This document shows positions 11,249-23,102 of a stretch of DNA of 64,000 nt, piece after piece. The translations under genes were made by a program, and so were the position numbers. The DNA is taken from positions 5,018,734 through 5,082,733 of the forward strand of contig NC_061806.1 in the NCBI RefSeq assembly GCF_021462225.1, given 5' to 3'. This stretch comes from Girardinichthys multiradiatus (Eukaryota; Chordata; Actinopteri; Cyprinodontiformes; Goodeidae). How positions within the stretch are numbered: the first letter of the stretch is position 1; each line of letters starts with the position of its first letter. The notes under the pieces were generated by a model. The model did no database searches and was not told the DNA's origin. It was given only the letters and a program-made list of their open reading frames with translations.

Positions 11249-13569
11249 TTACATTGTGAGCTGGTTTTTCAATGTTTGTAACTTTGGTTTAATTTCACTG
11301 TGGCCCAGCTCTAGAAGTACCTGTTGGATAAACTGGAATGTGGGTTTCATAGACCTGGGGTAGTTGAGATGCATTGTGTATGAAAGTCCAAAGAGAATGC
11401 ACATAGCTTTTGGCAAGTCTTGAATGTTGTCCATCACCACTTCTCCTTCAATGATGATCTTCAATGAAGCTGGACTGAGATGCAGGGAGGATGATAGCAC
11501 AGCACCTTCAGGTTCAACGAGGAGGATCCCAATGTCAATGTTGCGGAATGAGTCATCATCATCCGAGTCCTTTATAAAGACCACAACAGTGATATTTTTC
11601 ATTAAGTGACCATCAATAATTGAACAAAAATAATAATTACCACAATCCAATTGCAATATCTGTCATATCATCTGTTTTATCATACCGTGCAGCCCTTGTT
11701 TCCCTGTGTAAATTATGAATGAGTTTGAGCTCCACAAAAAAACACCTTTCCAGCATCATTAGCTGCTACTGGTAAGTCGAACAATACTTAATTATTTCAA
11801 TTGTTTAAAACTATGCTCACAAGATTTCTTCATATACAGAAACTGTCATCAGGGTTCCCACACCTCACTGTCTAGGCCCAAATCCTGACATGAATCCAAC
11901 ATAGAATAAGATATAAATTAGGATTAAAGGGATAGTTTGGATTTTTTTTAAGTGGGGTTGTTTGAGGTGCTTACAGATGGTCAGTATGTTACCTACAGTA
12001 GATGGTGGTCAGCCTTTCCCCACTTTGAAGAAGGAGCAGGAGGATCAGTGTTGCCATGTACTTTTGTGGGCATTGTCAGCATCAATTTGCATTTTTAGAA
12101 ACCTCAAAAAATCTATTTAGGTTTCAGTTGTGGCATAATTAATATTTTTTTCAGTGCTTTACATCGTTGTCCATCAGACATTTCTGACTAGAATTTTAAG
12201 TTATAGCGCTTTCTTCACAGAAACCAAATACCACAGGCAAGTTTAATCATTTTACCTCACAGAACACAATATTTGCTGTTCTATCATGTCCTTGAACTGT
12301 TAAGTTTGTGCTGTTTTGTGATTTCTGTGAATCCAAACCATTCAAATAACACTAATAAGCAAACAGATTGAGGCAGCAGTAGAAGAGCAGCTCCTGTGTT
12401 CAGCAAAGTAAAACGACTGATTTTGCCTATGCAGTTTGGGTGTTTTGGCAGGAGCGATATTTATATAGCTAATATAACAGAGATTTTATGTCAGAAGTCT
12501 GACTGACAGCAGTAAATATATATTTTGGTATGTACATTTCACTGATAGATTTGTTTAGGTGACTAAAATAATGTTGCTGCAGACACTGTCCACAGCAGTG
12601 CATTGCTTTATTTTCTACACCAGTACCCTTGCTGCTTCTACAAACTGGGGATTTGTCGAATGCCACTTATTGCAAGTAATACACCGACTTTGGACAAATA
12701 TCTCATATAAACAATTAATTATTGCAAAATAAATATCATTCTGCAAAAAATGAATTGAGGTACTTCAAATAATCCATGTGTATTTTCAAATATTTTCAAA
12801 TTTTCAAGGCAATCATCCCCTACACCCCAAACTCACAAACCTTAAAGACTTTCATGTAGTGAACAACGTATAAGAGTGACAAATTCAAGATTGAGCTGTC
12901 ATTGTTCCTTTAGGTAGTCTTATAGAGAGTAAAAATACTCACAAAGCCTTGTTTGTAGATGTCTGAGGGGTTGTCTCCGAGGATAAGAGGAAGCCCCGTG
13001 AGAACCAGTGTCCGAATAGCAGTTGGCTCTGCAGTCTTCTTGGACAATAAAATGACAGACAAGTGAGCAACCAAGCACAGTTGATTGCATTACACAATTA
13101 GAGGCTCCTACACATTTTTAAGCATCATAACCAAAGACCTTTGAATGCACATTCCCTAACATTTAAGAACACATGCATTATGGTTAAATAACCAACTGTT
13201 GTAACATTGAGAAGAGCTAGCAGACTTTACTAAAGGTCTCTAACAGCTTTACTGGAGTGCAAAAGCTCACAGGCTTGTTTTTCCCATCCTTAAATTCCAA
13301 AATCTTTCAAACATTTGAAGAATCTATGGGAAGCATGAAAATGAATACAGTTGCACTTAAATAACATGTCATTACACGAGCTGTTAAAAGCAAGAACAAT
13401 GCATAATAGGACCAACCTTGGTTTGTTGGAAAAGCTGTGTCAGCTTTTGGCCAACATTCCCTCTCTTGGATCGAAAAATCTCTATAAGACAAGGACTGTG
13501 TCGATCGATGCTCTCATAGATTTCCTGCTTGAGGTTCTTGCCAACAATCCTGTTGAACTCCATGTATAC
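11249..13569 (-). CDS. Last three exons of a fish multi-copy gene family
   Basis: Three phase-0 exons read through without a stop. Exon 13569-13417 (51 codons, VYMEFNRIVGKNLKQE to FQQTK) has acceptor TTTGCAG and donor GTTGGT. Exon 13038-12943 (32 codons, KTAEPTAIRTLVLTGLPL to DIYKQGF) has donor GTGAGT. Exon 11569-11249 (DSDDDDSFRNIDIGILLVE to LQTLKNQLTM, stop) ends the frame. The C-terminal pattern IIIEGEVVMDNIQDLPKA, LFGLSYTMHLNYP, TFQFIQQVLL is shared by a large, poorly characterised teleost family, often annotated as uncharacterized or SAM-domain-containing-3-like. Function unknown. Upstream exons are not resolved; a zinc-finger-like HLRMHWKCKYCEF piece lies near 14205-14245. A poly(A) signal candidate is near 10490. 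Confidence 0.65.
11934..12725. mobile_element. TTAA-flanked MITE in the intron
   Basis: The left end reads TTAAAGGGATAGTTTGGAT. The right part contains AATACACCGACTTTGGACAA and ATATCTCATATAAAC, an approximate inverted complement of the left arm (GAGGTGCTTACAGATGGTCA region). This is a familiar fish MITE whose TTAA target fits Kolobok or piggyBac types. There is no transposase frame. It lies between two coding exons of the 11249-13569 gene. The right border is degenerate. Confidence 0.55.
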
Positions 13570-14507
13570 CTGCAAAGTACAGAGTAAGCTCCAATATTAC
13601 ATCTCAACAGCTAATAATAACCAAAACTGGAAGCGCCATTGTGAGTCCAGCAATAAAAATTGCACGGGTGCAGTCAGGGACATGGTTTAATCAATTTAAA
13701 TCTGGGCTAATTTAGATTTTTCAGGTCAAACTTCTTTGTCAAAAGCAGTTATTTTACCTCGCACAACACAGGAGTTGCATATCTACTGCCTTGATATTTT
13801 CTTGTGATATTGTATGACCTCTGTGAATCCAATTGGACACTTTAAACACTGAAATTCCATGTTATACATTATTAGAAGTTATACATTATTAATAGCTTTG
13901 CTACTCAATTCCGAATTGTCAATTCCATGATTCTAAAGTCTGTTACTTCTATGGATATTTGTTGGGAAGTAACTTTTTAATAAGCCGGATAGTGTCCAGT
14001 GAGCAGGGCATTACTGAAAAGTCTTGCATTAGGCTGTTAGGGTTAATTTCGCAATAATGACCAACTCACTTTGCAATATCCCTTGCCTAACAGACAGAGA
14101 CAGTTGTGGGCAGAAACTCCCATGGCCTGCAAGGTAAAATTACTGTTTTTGCAGACAGTCTAGTTGGGTAAAAAGGTAACCCCTTTTCTCTGATATAAAC
14201 TCACAGTATTTGCACTTCCAATGCATCCTCAAATGGACCTGTAAAAACAAAAAATAAGAAAATTTTTATGTCAGAGATCAAAACATATGGTATTTTGAAA
14301 TATTGTCTCCCTCTGAAATTTCTGTCCCCAGCCAGAATACTTTATTTTCCTGTTTCACATTAATTAGATTTTAAATAAATGCCAAATGAGTAAGGCTTAC
14401 CTTTCTATCTGCATATAATTAACAGAGTTAATAACTTAGAACTTGTTATTGTTAATTCATTATTTTTAAAAGTCTGGAGATGATGGGAAGGGAAGAACAT
14501 CTATCTA

Positions 14508-16106
14508 CAGGTCCTTCTCAAAATATTAGCATATTGTGATAAAGTTCATTATTTTCCATAAGGTAATGATGAAAATTTAACATTCATCTATTTTAGATTC
14601 ATTGCCCACTAACTGAAATATTTCAGGTCTTTTATTGTCTTAATACGGATGATTTTGGCATACAGCTCATGAAAACCCAAAATTCCTATCTCACAAAATT
14701 AGCATATTTCATCCGACCAATAAAAGAAAAGTGTTTTTAATACAAAAAACATCAACCTTCAAATAATCATGTACAGTTATGCACTCAATACTTGGTCGGG
14801 AATCCTTTGGCAGAAATGACTGCTTCAATGCGGCGTGGCATGGAGGCAATCAGCCTGTGGCACTGCTGAGGTCTTATGGAGGCCCAGGATGCTTCGATAG
14901 CGGCCTTTAGCTCATCCAGAGTGTTGGGTCTTGAGTCTCTCAACGTTCTCTTCACAATATCCCACAGATTCTCTATGGGGTTCAGGTCAGAAGAGTTAGC
15001 AGGCTAATTGAGCACAGTGATACCATGGTCAATATACCATTTACCAGTGGTTTTGGCACTGTGAGGAGGTGCCAGGTCGTGCTGAAAAATGAAATCTTCA
15101 TCTCCATAAAGCTTTTCAGCAGATGGAAGCATGAAGTGCTCCAAAATCTCCTGATAGCTAGCTGCATTGACCCTGCCCTTGATAAAACACAGTGGACCAA
15201 CACCAGCAGCTGACACGGCACCCCAGACCATCACTGACTGTGGGTACTTGACACTGGACTTCTGGCATTTTGGCATTTCCTTCTCCCCAGTCTTCCTCCA
15301 GACTCTGGCACCTTGATTTCCGAATGACATGCAGAATTTGCTTTCATCCGAAAAAAGTACTTTGAACCACTGAGCAACAGTCCAGTGCTGCTTCTCTGTA
15401 GCCCAGGTCAGGTGCTTCTGCCGCTGTTTCTGGTTCAAAAGTGGCTTGACCTGGGGAATGCGGCACCTGTAGCCCATTTCCTGCACACGCCTGTGCACGG
15501 TGGCTCTGGATGTTTCTACTCCAGACTCAGTCCACTGCTTCCGCAGGTCCCCCAAGGTCTGGAATCGGCCCTTCTCCACAATCTTCCTCAGGCTCCGGTC
15601 ACCTCTTCTCGTTGTGCAGCGTTTTCTGCCACACTTTTTCCTTCCCACAGACTTCCCACTGAGGTGCCTTGATACAGCACTCTGGGAACAGCCTATTTGT
15701 TCAGAAATGTCTTTCTGTGTCTTACCCTCTTGCTTGAGTGGCCTTCTGGACAGCAGTCAGGTCGGCAGTCTTACCCATGATTGGGGTTTTGAGTGATGAA
15801 CCAGGCTGGGAGTTTTAAAGGCCTCAGGAATCTTTTGCAGGTGTTTAGAGTTAACTCGTTGATTCAGATGATTAGGTTCATAGCTCGTTTAGAGACCCTT
15901 TTAATGATATGCTAATTTTGTGAGATAGGAATTTTGGGTTTTCATGAGCTGTATGCCACAATCATCCGTATTAAGACAATAAAAGACCTGAAATATTTCA
16001 GTTAGTGTGCAATGAATCTAAAATATATGAATGTTAAATTTTCATCATTACATTATGGAAAATAATTAACTTTATCACAATATGCTAATATTTTGAGAAG
16101 GACCTG
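14508..16106 (-). mobile_element. Tc1-like transposon, family B, copy 2
   Basis: The element is 1599 bp with ends CAGGTCCTTCTCAAAATATT and the inverted complement, flanked by TA at 14506-14507 and 16107-16108. It has the same long inner repeats as copy 1 and is nearly identical along its length, but in the opposite orientation about 6.7 kb away. The boundaries are base-exact because both termini are intact. Confidence 0.92.
14785..15778 (-). pseudogene. Tc1/mariner transposase, family B, two lesions
   Basis: The start ATG corresponds to 15778-15776, and the frame should end at the TGA at 14787-14785. Against the open copy at 6558, about 11 bases are missing near codon 18 (after QKAT), shifting frame. 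A tryptophan codon in the NWPANSPDLNP block has become TAG near 15007, upstream of the catalytic E. The central 214 codons (15648-15004) are open and keep the first two catalytic D residues. This copy retains the 14-residue VKPLLNQKQRQKHL segment that copy 1 lacks. Confidence 0.88.
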
Positions 16107-16108
16107 TA

Positions 16109-16541
16109 CGGTTATGGCTAACTAATGAGCAAATCTCTTACATTTTCATTCAGTCCCTAACCGTATAGAACAAACGAGAACTAAGTTAACACAAGCACAT
16201 GCTGTTACGAACAATGTGAACCACAAAGCTCATCGTCCTCTGTAAGAGCGGCATTTTCGATTAAAAAACACATTTCCCCGCACAGACACAATACAAGTGG
16301 CATGAACTTGATGTAATAAAGGTGGTTTTCAGCAACCTATATTTCTGCCAAAGTAACTTGCCGTTTTAAACTGAGTGGAAACTGAGAAAGGTTAGCACGC
16401 TAAACTAAAGCGTAGCAAACCGCTCTTTTAACATTCATGCTCACCACCACTTGGTGCTTTGCTTCCAAAATCCTCAACTCTTTACCAAAATGATGATAAC
16501 GGCCGCCGTCGGCTGTAACCGTAATGTTAAGTTACATCTAC
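16109..16541. promoter_or_regulatory. CpG-containing stretch, possible upstream region
   Basis: This interval has several CpG dinucleotides in a CpG-poor neighbourhood (for example ACGGCCGCCGTCGG near 16500) and no transposon signature. It lies 5' of the minus-strand gene at 11249-13569, so it could hold a first exon or promoter. No TATA box or start site is convincing; this is inference from composition and position. Confidence 0.25.
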
Positions 16542-16890
16542 ATCAGAATCAGAATCAGAATCAGAAAAGCATTATTGCCAAGTACGTTTTTGGACATACA
16601 AGGAATTTGTTTTGGCGTAGTCAGTGCAATACAGTACAAACAGTATAAACATATCTACAATATAATATAAATATATGTGCACAGTTTTAAGTGAGTGAGA
16701 GTAAGTATAGAGCAGTATAAGATGCAAGAGCAATACAACAGTGCAGATGATCAGTGTGCAAGTATGGCAGTGCAAGTAAAGCAGGAGTCCAAGCTGAGCG
16801 TTAATGTAACGCATAAAGTTACAGTTTACAAGTGTCCTGTCAGCAAAAAAGGGAGAAGAGCAGAGGAGAGAGAACACAGCCCTGGGGGGA
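16542..16890 (-). repeat. LINE 3' untranslated tail with (AGAATC)n end
   Basis: The block begins with repeats of CAGAAT and TTGCCAAGTACGTTTTTGGA, and runs through ACAGTACAAACAGTATAAAC and GTTTTAAGTGAGTGAGAG. This sequence is common at the 3' ends of fish LINE copies, with the short repeat as the tail, so the copy lies on the minus strand. The LINE clade is not certain. The 101-codon minus frame inside it has no domain and is not called. Confidence 0.55.
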
Positions 16891-16959
16891 AGCTCATTTC
16901 AGCCGCTTGTATCCAGGATCTCGTTCTTTCGGTCATGACCCAAAGTTCATGGCCATAGT

Positions 16960-18435
16960 TGAGGGTAAGAATGTAGACCGACCAGTAAATTGAGAGCTTC
17001 ACTTTTTAGCTCAGCTCTCTCTTCACCACAACGGACCGAGACAGCGCTCCCGTTACTGCGGCAGCTGCACCAATCCGTCTGTTGATCTCCCGCTCCATTC
17101 TTCCCTCACTCGTGAACAAGACCCCGAGATATTTAAACTCTATTACTTAAACACCCTTTTCCGGTCGAGAACCATGGCCTCGGACTTGGAGGAGCTGTTC
17201 TTCATCCCAGCCGCTTCACACTTGGTTGCGTACCGCCCCAGCGCATGCTGTAGATCTTAGCTAGTGGGGGCCAGCAGGACCACGTCATCTGCAAAAAGAA
17301 GAGACGAAATCCTCTGGTCCCCAAACTAGACCCCCTCCAGCCCTTGGCTGCGCCTAGAAATCCTGTCCATAAAAGTTATGAACAGGATCGGTGACAAAGG
17401 GCACCCACCCATGCTGGAGTCCAACATGCACCGGGAACAGGTCTGACTTAGTGCCGGCAGTGCGGACCAAACTCCTGCTCCGCTTGTACAGAGACTGGAT
17501 GGCCCCCGATTCCATACTCCTCAAGCACGCCCCACAGGGCATCACGAGGGACACAGTCGAATGCTTTCTCCAGGTCCACAAAACACATGTGGACCTGTTG
17601 GGCAAACTCCCATGAACCCTCGAGTACCCTGTGGAGGGTATAGAGCTAGTCCAGTGTTCCACGGCCGGGACGAAAACCACACTGCTCCTCCTGAAGCCGA
17701 GGTTTGACTATCGGCCGGACTTCTCCTCTTCAATACCCTGGCATAGGCCTTACCAGGGAGGCTGAGGAGTGTGATCCCCTTGTAGTTGGAACACACCCTC
17801 CGGTCACCCTTCTTATGAACCCCAGTCTGCCAGTCCAGAGGCACTGTCCCCGACCGCCACGTAATGTTGAAGAGGTGTGTCAACCATGACAGCCCAACAA
17901 CATCCAGAGACTTGAGGTACTCAGGGCGGATCTCATCCACCTCCGAAGCCCTGCCACCGTGGAGCTTTTTAACCACCTCGGTGACTTCAGCCTGGGCGAT
18001 GAAAGAGTCTAACCCCGGGTCTCCAGCCTCTGTTTCCACCAGGGAATGCTTGATGGCAGGAATGAGGAGATCCCCGAAGTACTCCTCCCGGGCCCGAGTT
18101 TTTGCCTCTGCCACAGCCCGGGCCTCACGGTACCCGTCAGCCGCCTCAGGAGTCCCACAAGCCAACCACAGCCGATAGGACTCCTTCTTCAGCTTGACAG
18201 CGTCCCTTACTGCCGGTGTCCACCACCGGGTTTGGGGATTGCTGCCATGACAGGCACCGCAGACCTTATGGCCGCAGCTACGGGCAGCAGCATCGACAAT
18301 AGATGCGGAGAACATGGTCCACTCGGACTCTATGTCTCCAACATCCCCTGGAATCTGGTCAAAGCTCTCCCGGAAGTGGGAGTTGAATACATCCCTGGCC
18401 AAAGGCTCCACTAGACATTCCCAGCAGACCCTCAC
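16960..18435 (-). pseudogene. Rex3 reverse transcriptase, frameshifted
   Basis: The region continues the Rex3 ORF: connector with FDQIPGDVGDIESEWTMFSAS, WWTPAVRDAVKLKK and YREARAVAEAKTRA, then an internal deletion, then RT domain blocks GRASEVDEIRPEYLKSL, CSNYKGITLLSLPGKAYARV and a frame change at KRRSPAD. The FADD catalytic box is readable near 17281-17300. Several small deletions separate the blocks (WQTGV lacks four residues of the usual VVVPL). No active polymerase can be made. Confidence 0.8.
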
Positions 18436-18477
18436 TATGCACTTGGGCCTGCCAAGTCTGTCCGGCTTTCTCCTCTT

Positions 18478-19503
18478 CTAGCGGATCCAACTCACCACCA
18501 GGTGGTGATCAGTGGACAGCTCAGCCCCTCTCTTCACCTGAGTTTCCAAAACATGCAGCCAAAGGTCTGATGATACCACAGCAAAGTCGATCGTTGACCT
18601 CCTGCCAAGGGTGTCCTGGTGCCAAGTGCACTGATGGACACCCTTATGTTTGAACATGGTGTTCATTATGGACAGTCCACGACTAGCACAGAAGTCCAAT
18701 AACAAAACACCACTCGGATTCAGATCGGGGAGGCCATTCCTCCCGATCACGCCTCTCCAGGTATCACTGTCATTTCCCACGTGGGCGTTGAAGTCCCCCA
18801 GCGGAATAATGGAGTCCCCGGGAGGGGCACTGTCCAGCACCCCTGACAGGGACGCCAAGAAGACGGGGTACCCCGCACTACCGCTAGGCCCGTAGGCGGA
18901 AACGAAAGTCAGAGACCTGTCCCCAACCCCAACGCGCAGGGATGAGACCCTCTCATCCACTGAGGTAAACCCCAACATGAGACGGCTGAGCTGGGGGGCA
19001 ACAAGCAAACCCACCCCAGCCCGCCGCCTCTTCCTGTGGGCTACTCCAGAGTAGAAGAGAGTACAGCCCCTCTTGAGGAAATGGGTTCCAGAGCCCACGC
19101 TGTGCATGGAGGCGAGCCCGACTATTTCTAGTCGATATCTCTCGACTTCCTGCACAAGCTCAGGCTCCTTCAACCCCAGCGAGGTGACATTCCACGTCCC
19201 TAGAGCCAGCTTCAGCATCCGGGGATCGGGCTGCCGAGGTCTCCACCTTATTCCGCCGCCCAATCTTCTTTGCAACGGTCCCTCACGGTTCCCCCTGCAG
19301 GTGGTGGGCCCACTGGGGGATGGCATCGTGTCTCTTGTTCGGACTTGGCCCGGCCGGGTCCCACGTGGAGCAACTCGGCCACTAGGTGCTCTCCAACGAG
19401 TCCCGACCCCAGGACTGGCTCCAGGGTGGGATCCCGGCTCCGCCGTACCGGGCGACATCACGTGCCTCAATTTAGTAGTCCTCATGAAGGTGTCTTGAAC
19501 CAC
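18478..19503 (-). pseudogene. Rex3 leader peptide and APE endonuclease domain
   Basis: The 341-codon frame starts in the leader ([15 protein letters not shown]) and reads into an AP-endonuclease-like domain. Visible motifs are [11 protein letters not shown], the [14 protein letters not shown] region, [21 protein letters not shown] and the C-terminal [11 protein letters not shown] box with the catalytic D-H pair. In Rex3 this enzyme nicks target DNA to prime reverse transcription. The frame stops at 18478 because a tryptophan codon after SWIR became TAG. The true family start codon is uncertain; the frame may begin closer to [10 protein letters not shown]. Confidence 0.8.
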
Positions 19504-19819
19504 TCTTTATCTGACCCGTCACCTAGAGCCTGTTTGCCATGGGAGACCCTAATTTAAGCCCCAGACAATATAGCCTCTAGGATCATTCAAGCACTCAAAC
19601 CCCTCCACCACGTTAAGTTGGTGGTTCAAGGAAGAACTTGATGTACATTTAAAAATTGCAGAGTAAATCATTTTATGTTTAACTTTATTTGATAAGTTAT
19701 TTTGTTGAGTAAGTGCAGCTCTAAAAAGGACTAGACGCAACAAAGAGAGGCTGGCTGTGAAAAATGACAGAATAAACACCAAGTGAAGCACAGTAAACAG
19801 AATATGACAAAGCAATAAG

Positions 19820-20140
19820 GTAAACTAGGGACTAAACGGATTATTGAAATAATCGTCAACTTATTAATAATCGAATAATTATTAACTGGAGTATTAAAAC
19901 ATGCCTTTTGCTGAAAGAACAACCCACTCAGAGCAGTAATTAGACTTAAAATTGTACAAAAACATTTACATTTTGCATTTGAGATGAAAAACCTTATTTG
20001 TCCAAATATGATCTATCCAGAACTCCTCAAATGGCATAGTTTTAGCTCAACCTAGTTCAACGAATTCTGTAAAAGATCTCCTATTAAGCACCTTTTGCTC
20101 TCAATTAGCAAAATAATTGTTAGTTGCAGCCCTAAAGTGA
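19820..20140. mobile_element. hAT-like terminal remnant
   Basis: The right edge TTAGTTGCAGCCCTAAA is the inverted form of TAGGGCTGCAACTAA, a terminal sequence of fish hAT elements. Inside it, ATTGAAATAATCGTCAACTT and ATAATCGAATAATTATTAAC match the AT-rich subterminal part I associate with the same group. No transposase remains, the other terminus is unclear, and no 8-bp target duplication could be confirmed. Confidence 0.45.
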
Positions 20141-21230
20141 ACATAATCATAAACCACAACAATGTATTGAAACAATGCAAATGGACATCAAAAACACAAA
20201 ACCAAAGTAACAAAAGCAAACCCAGGTCCAACAGATCATGGCATCTACAATGAAGCAGTAACCACACAATTCAGCATTCTGTGGGATCTCTAAGTCTGTT
20301 TCTAATACTGTGTCCAGCTTACTTGTGTTTAAAGATACAGAGCTCTGACCCAATCTTGTTCTGCAGTGTAATTTTTTTTCTTTTCACGAGCCAGCTCACA
20401 CCTCAACTTTGATATTTTTTTATTACTTCAAATCAACCACCCTCTCTTGAAGACTTCAAACCCCCACAATGCTTTGTACTGCTGCCTAGATGTTTGATCT
20501 GCAATGCCCTTAGAAAACTACTTAATTTAACATGAGTTTCAATGCAACAAATGCAGCAAAGCTAAATCTTCAGCGACATCTTTTAATTTGGTATCTTTGG
20601 ATCAAAAACTTCTGTTTTTTTCCATTCCTCATAAGTAGAAATTCTAAGATTATTTTGCTTCCGTTGCTTGGTTCTCCTGGTGACAGCATACTCTCATTAG
20701 CAGTTCATTATTTTTACTAAAGAAAAAAATAAAGATTTGAGCCTATTTATTTACCTAATGATGAATGAAAGCTCTGAATTATTTGAGGTAAACATAATAC
20801 CTTCATAATCCCATATGTTCTGAAAAACGTCCAAATCATAAATTTTTAAATGACAATTATATTCCAGCACCACTCTTGTTTTCACAATACCCTTGAAAAG
20901 CTGTACACAATCAAAATTCAGCCCAATATTAATGTTATTTTTCCAACTCAAATAATTTGCCAACTTTGCTTGACCAAAATTCAACAGTCGTCCTTTTTTC
21001 TTCTTTCTTTTCCAAATGAAAAAACAAAAATAAAATAAACATTTATTGAAACATTATCCAAATGATTTCCTAAATGTCACTAAGAACTGTAAATAAATCC
21101 AGTAGTCTGAGACATTGTACAAAACAATGGAAAATGGTCCCTCTTACTGAACAAAAAGGACATCAAAATGGACATTGATCTGAAACTGCAAGATTAAAAA
21201 TAGACATAAAAGCATTAACTGCAATGTAAA
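20141..21230. other. AT-rich non-coding stretch
   Basis: Only short frames without domains are present. Nothing transposon-like was recognised before the Tx1-type LINE begins near 21240 on the minus strand. Confidence 0.45.
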
Positions 21231-21899
21231 TCACCAGTGTTTTGTCAATGGTGGCTTGTAAAGTTCTACCCATACAGGTTTTCCTTTACACCCAGAGCCT
21301 TAACACATCCCTGATATAATACTTTTCCATTAGCAGAAGACAAAGAACTCAATTTTTGCTTGTCCGTCTCCAAAAAAGGACTAGCACGCTCAAGGTCTTG
21401 TAGTTGTGGCCTAATGCAAAACAAAGAAAAAATCTGTTTTATCTGGTGTAAAAAATCCATCAAACCTCATGATCCAAAGAGAGCAAACCTCGAGTCTTCT
21501 TGCCAGGTAGACAGCATCTTCTATTTCATCTCTAACCAGTTCAAGAAATATTGTACAGTATTTTCTCCTTTTTTCCACAACAGTTCCGACATCATTGCCA
21601 TATCATCCCAGGACTATAAGAATTCTGAGTCCAAAGCCAATGCCACTTCTTTAGCCTACCTTCTATCAGCTCAAAACCAGCTTCCTAGTTTTTTATAAAA
21701 TCCATGGAATCCTAGGTATACACCTAAATATTTAAAATTATGTTTTACCCACTTATTTATAATAATTTAGGCCTTTCTTCTGTCCATTTACCTACTAAAA
21801 AGGCTTACTTTTACTCCAATTTACTTTGGATAAGGACATTTTACCAAAACATTCAATAATCTTTGTTAAAGTGAGAACATCTGACCCTCCTGTTATAGC

Positions 21900-22745
21900 C
21901 CATATGTAGATAACATAGTTGTCATCTGCATATGCAGAAAGCCTAACAGGCATTCAGTTTTACCCCACAAATACTTTTCCTAAATTGGCATAATGCTTAA
22001 AGAATACAACATACCCGACATTGTACAACCTTGTCAAATACCTCTCTTTACAATAAAAGGAGCACTTAAACCACCACTGACCTTCAAAACACTCCATGTC
22101 ACAATAGAAGGTTTTAATCATGGCAATAAAAAAGGAGGAGAAACCAGAAACCTTTAAAGTTTTCCATAGATATTGGTGCTCCACCCTATCAAATGCCTTT
22201 TCTTGGTCAAGGGACATTGGACCAAAGTTTACTCCAAATAAATTAAACATGTCCAAATAGTCTAATGATATATTATCCCTTACTGATCTGCCAGGGATGC
22301 AGTAAGACTGATCAACATGGATAAAGTGATCAATGACTTTTTTCAGTCTGCAAGCCATAACCTTTGAGAAGATCTTGTAATCAACACATAAAAAGCTGAT
22401 TGGTCTCCAGTTCTTTATTTCATAAAGATCCCCTTTCTTGGGAAGTGGACTAAGTACAGCTCTGCGACAGCTGAGGGGTAGTTTTCCCCTGACTACACTG
22501 CCATTGAGAACTTCTAACAGATCTTCAGCCAACACGGACCAGCAGGATTTGTAAAACTCCACAGGAAGGCCATCTGTTCCTGGGGATTTACCATTTTCCA
22601 TACTCAACAGTGCCTCCTGCAGTTCTTGTAAGGTTAAAAAAACATTATCTTGTTCTGAAATCTTTGGCAAGTGTTTAAGGAAACTTTCAGTCAACACAGA
22701 ATCTTCTCTGTACTCACTGACGTATATCTTTGAAAAAAAGTCCAC
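21900..22745 (-). pseudogene. Tx1-type LINE reverse transcriptase, broken
   Basis: An open frame of 261 codons covers RT blocks 0 to 3: SMENGKSPGTDGLPVEFYK, VLSPLPKKGDLYEIKNWRP, LCVDYKIFSKVMACRL, DQSYCIPGRSVRDN and SLDQEKAFDRVEH. The frame then shifts. The catalytic AYADD box can be read in another frame at 21921-21935. The GDLxEIKNWRP and VDQxYCxPGRS words point to the Tx1 branch of the L1 group rather than L2 or RTE. The enzyme would copy its own RNA at a nicked target; here it is inactivated. Confidence 0.75.
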
Positions 22746-23102
22746 AGCTCTTTTCCACAGCTTTGTTGGTTCTGTCAGTTGTTCTCCATCTTAAGACTGA
22801 ATACAGTGAATGAGTCAATTTTATTTTCTCCAGACTAAAGAAGAACTTAGAGAGAGCATCCATTTCAGAGATACTTTGAAACCATGAATGGAGCAGAGCT
22901 CCCTGTGCTCGGACCCCCAGCAGATCTGCCAATGCAGTTCGTTTATTTTTGAGTACCTAAAAATGGTCTCGATTTCCTGTGGGCTCACTAAAATTCTGGA
23001 TAATTACTATATCATTCTCTAATTTTTCAATGGATTTTATCATCTCCTTCGTGAGATTGTGTGTGTGTGTTGAGTACATAAATGCTGAATTTTAATATCC
23101 CA

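Larger units (their letters stand above)
16893..19610 (-). mobile_element. Rex3 LINE, long but 3'-truncated copy
   Basis: This is the most complete Rex3 in the window, running from a 5' leader near 19610 through endonuclease and reverse transcriptase to about codon SRIQATEMS, where it stops at 16893 against another LINE tail. The last 120 or so codons and the 3' end are missing, which is unusual because Rex3 copies normally lose the 5' end. An internal deletion removes roughly 50 codons between the AKTRAREE block and the DLLxPxxxHSLVE block. Confidence 0.85.

Noticed and set aside
16572..16877. 101-codon minus frame in the LINE tail
   Set aside because: Falls in a repeated 3' untranslated sequence; Leu/Cys/His-rich with no domain.
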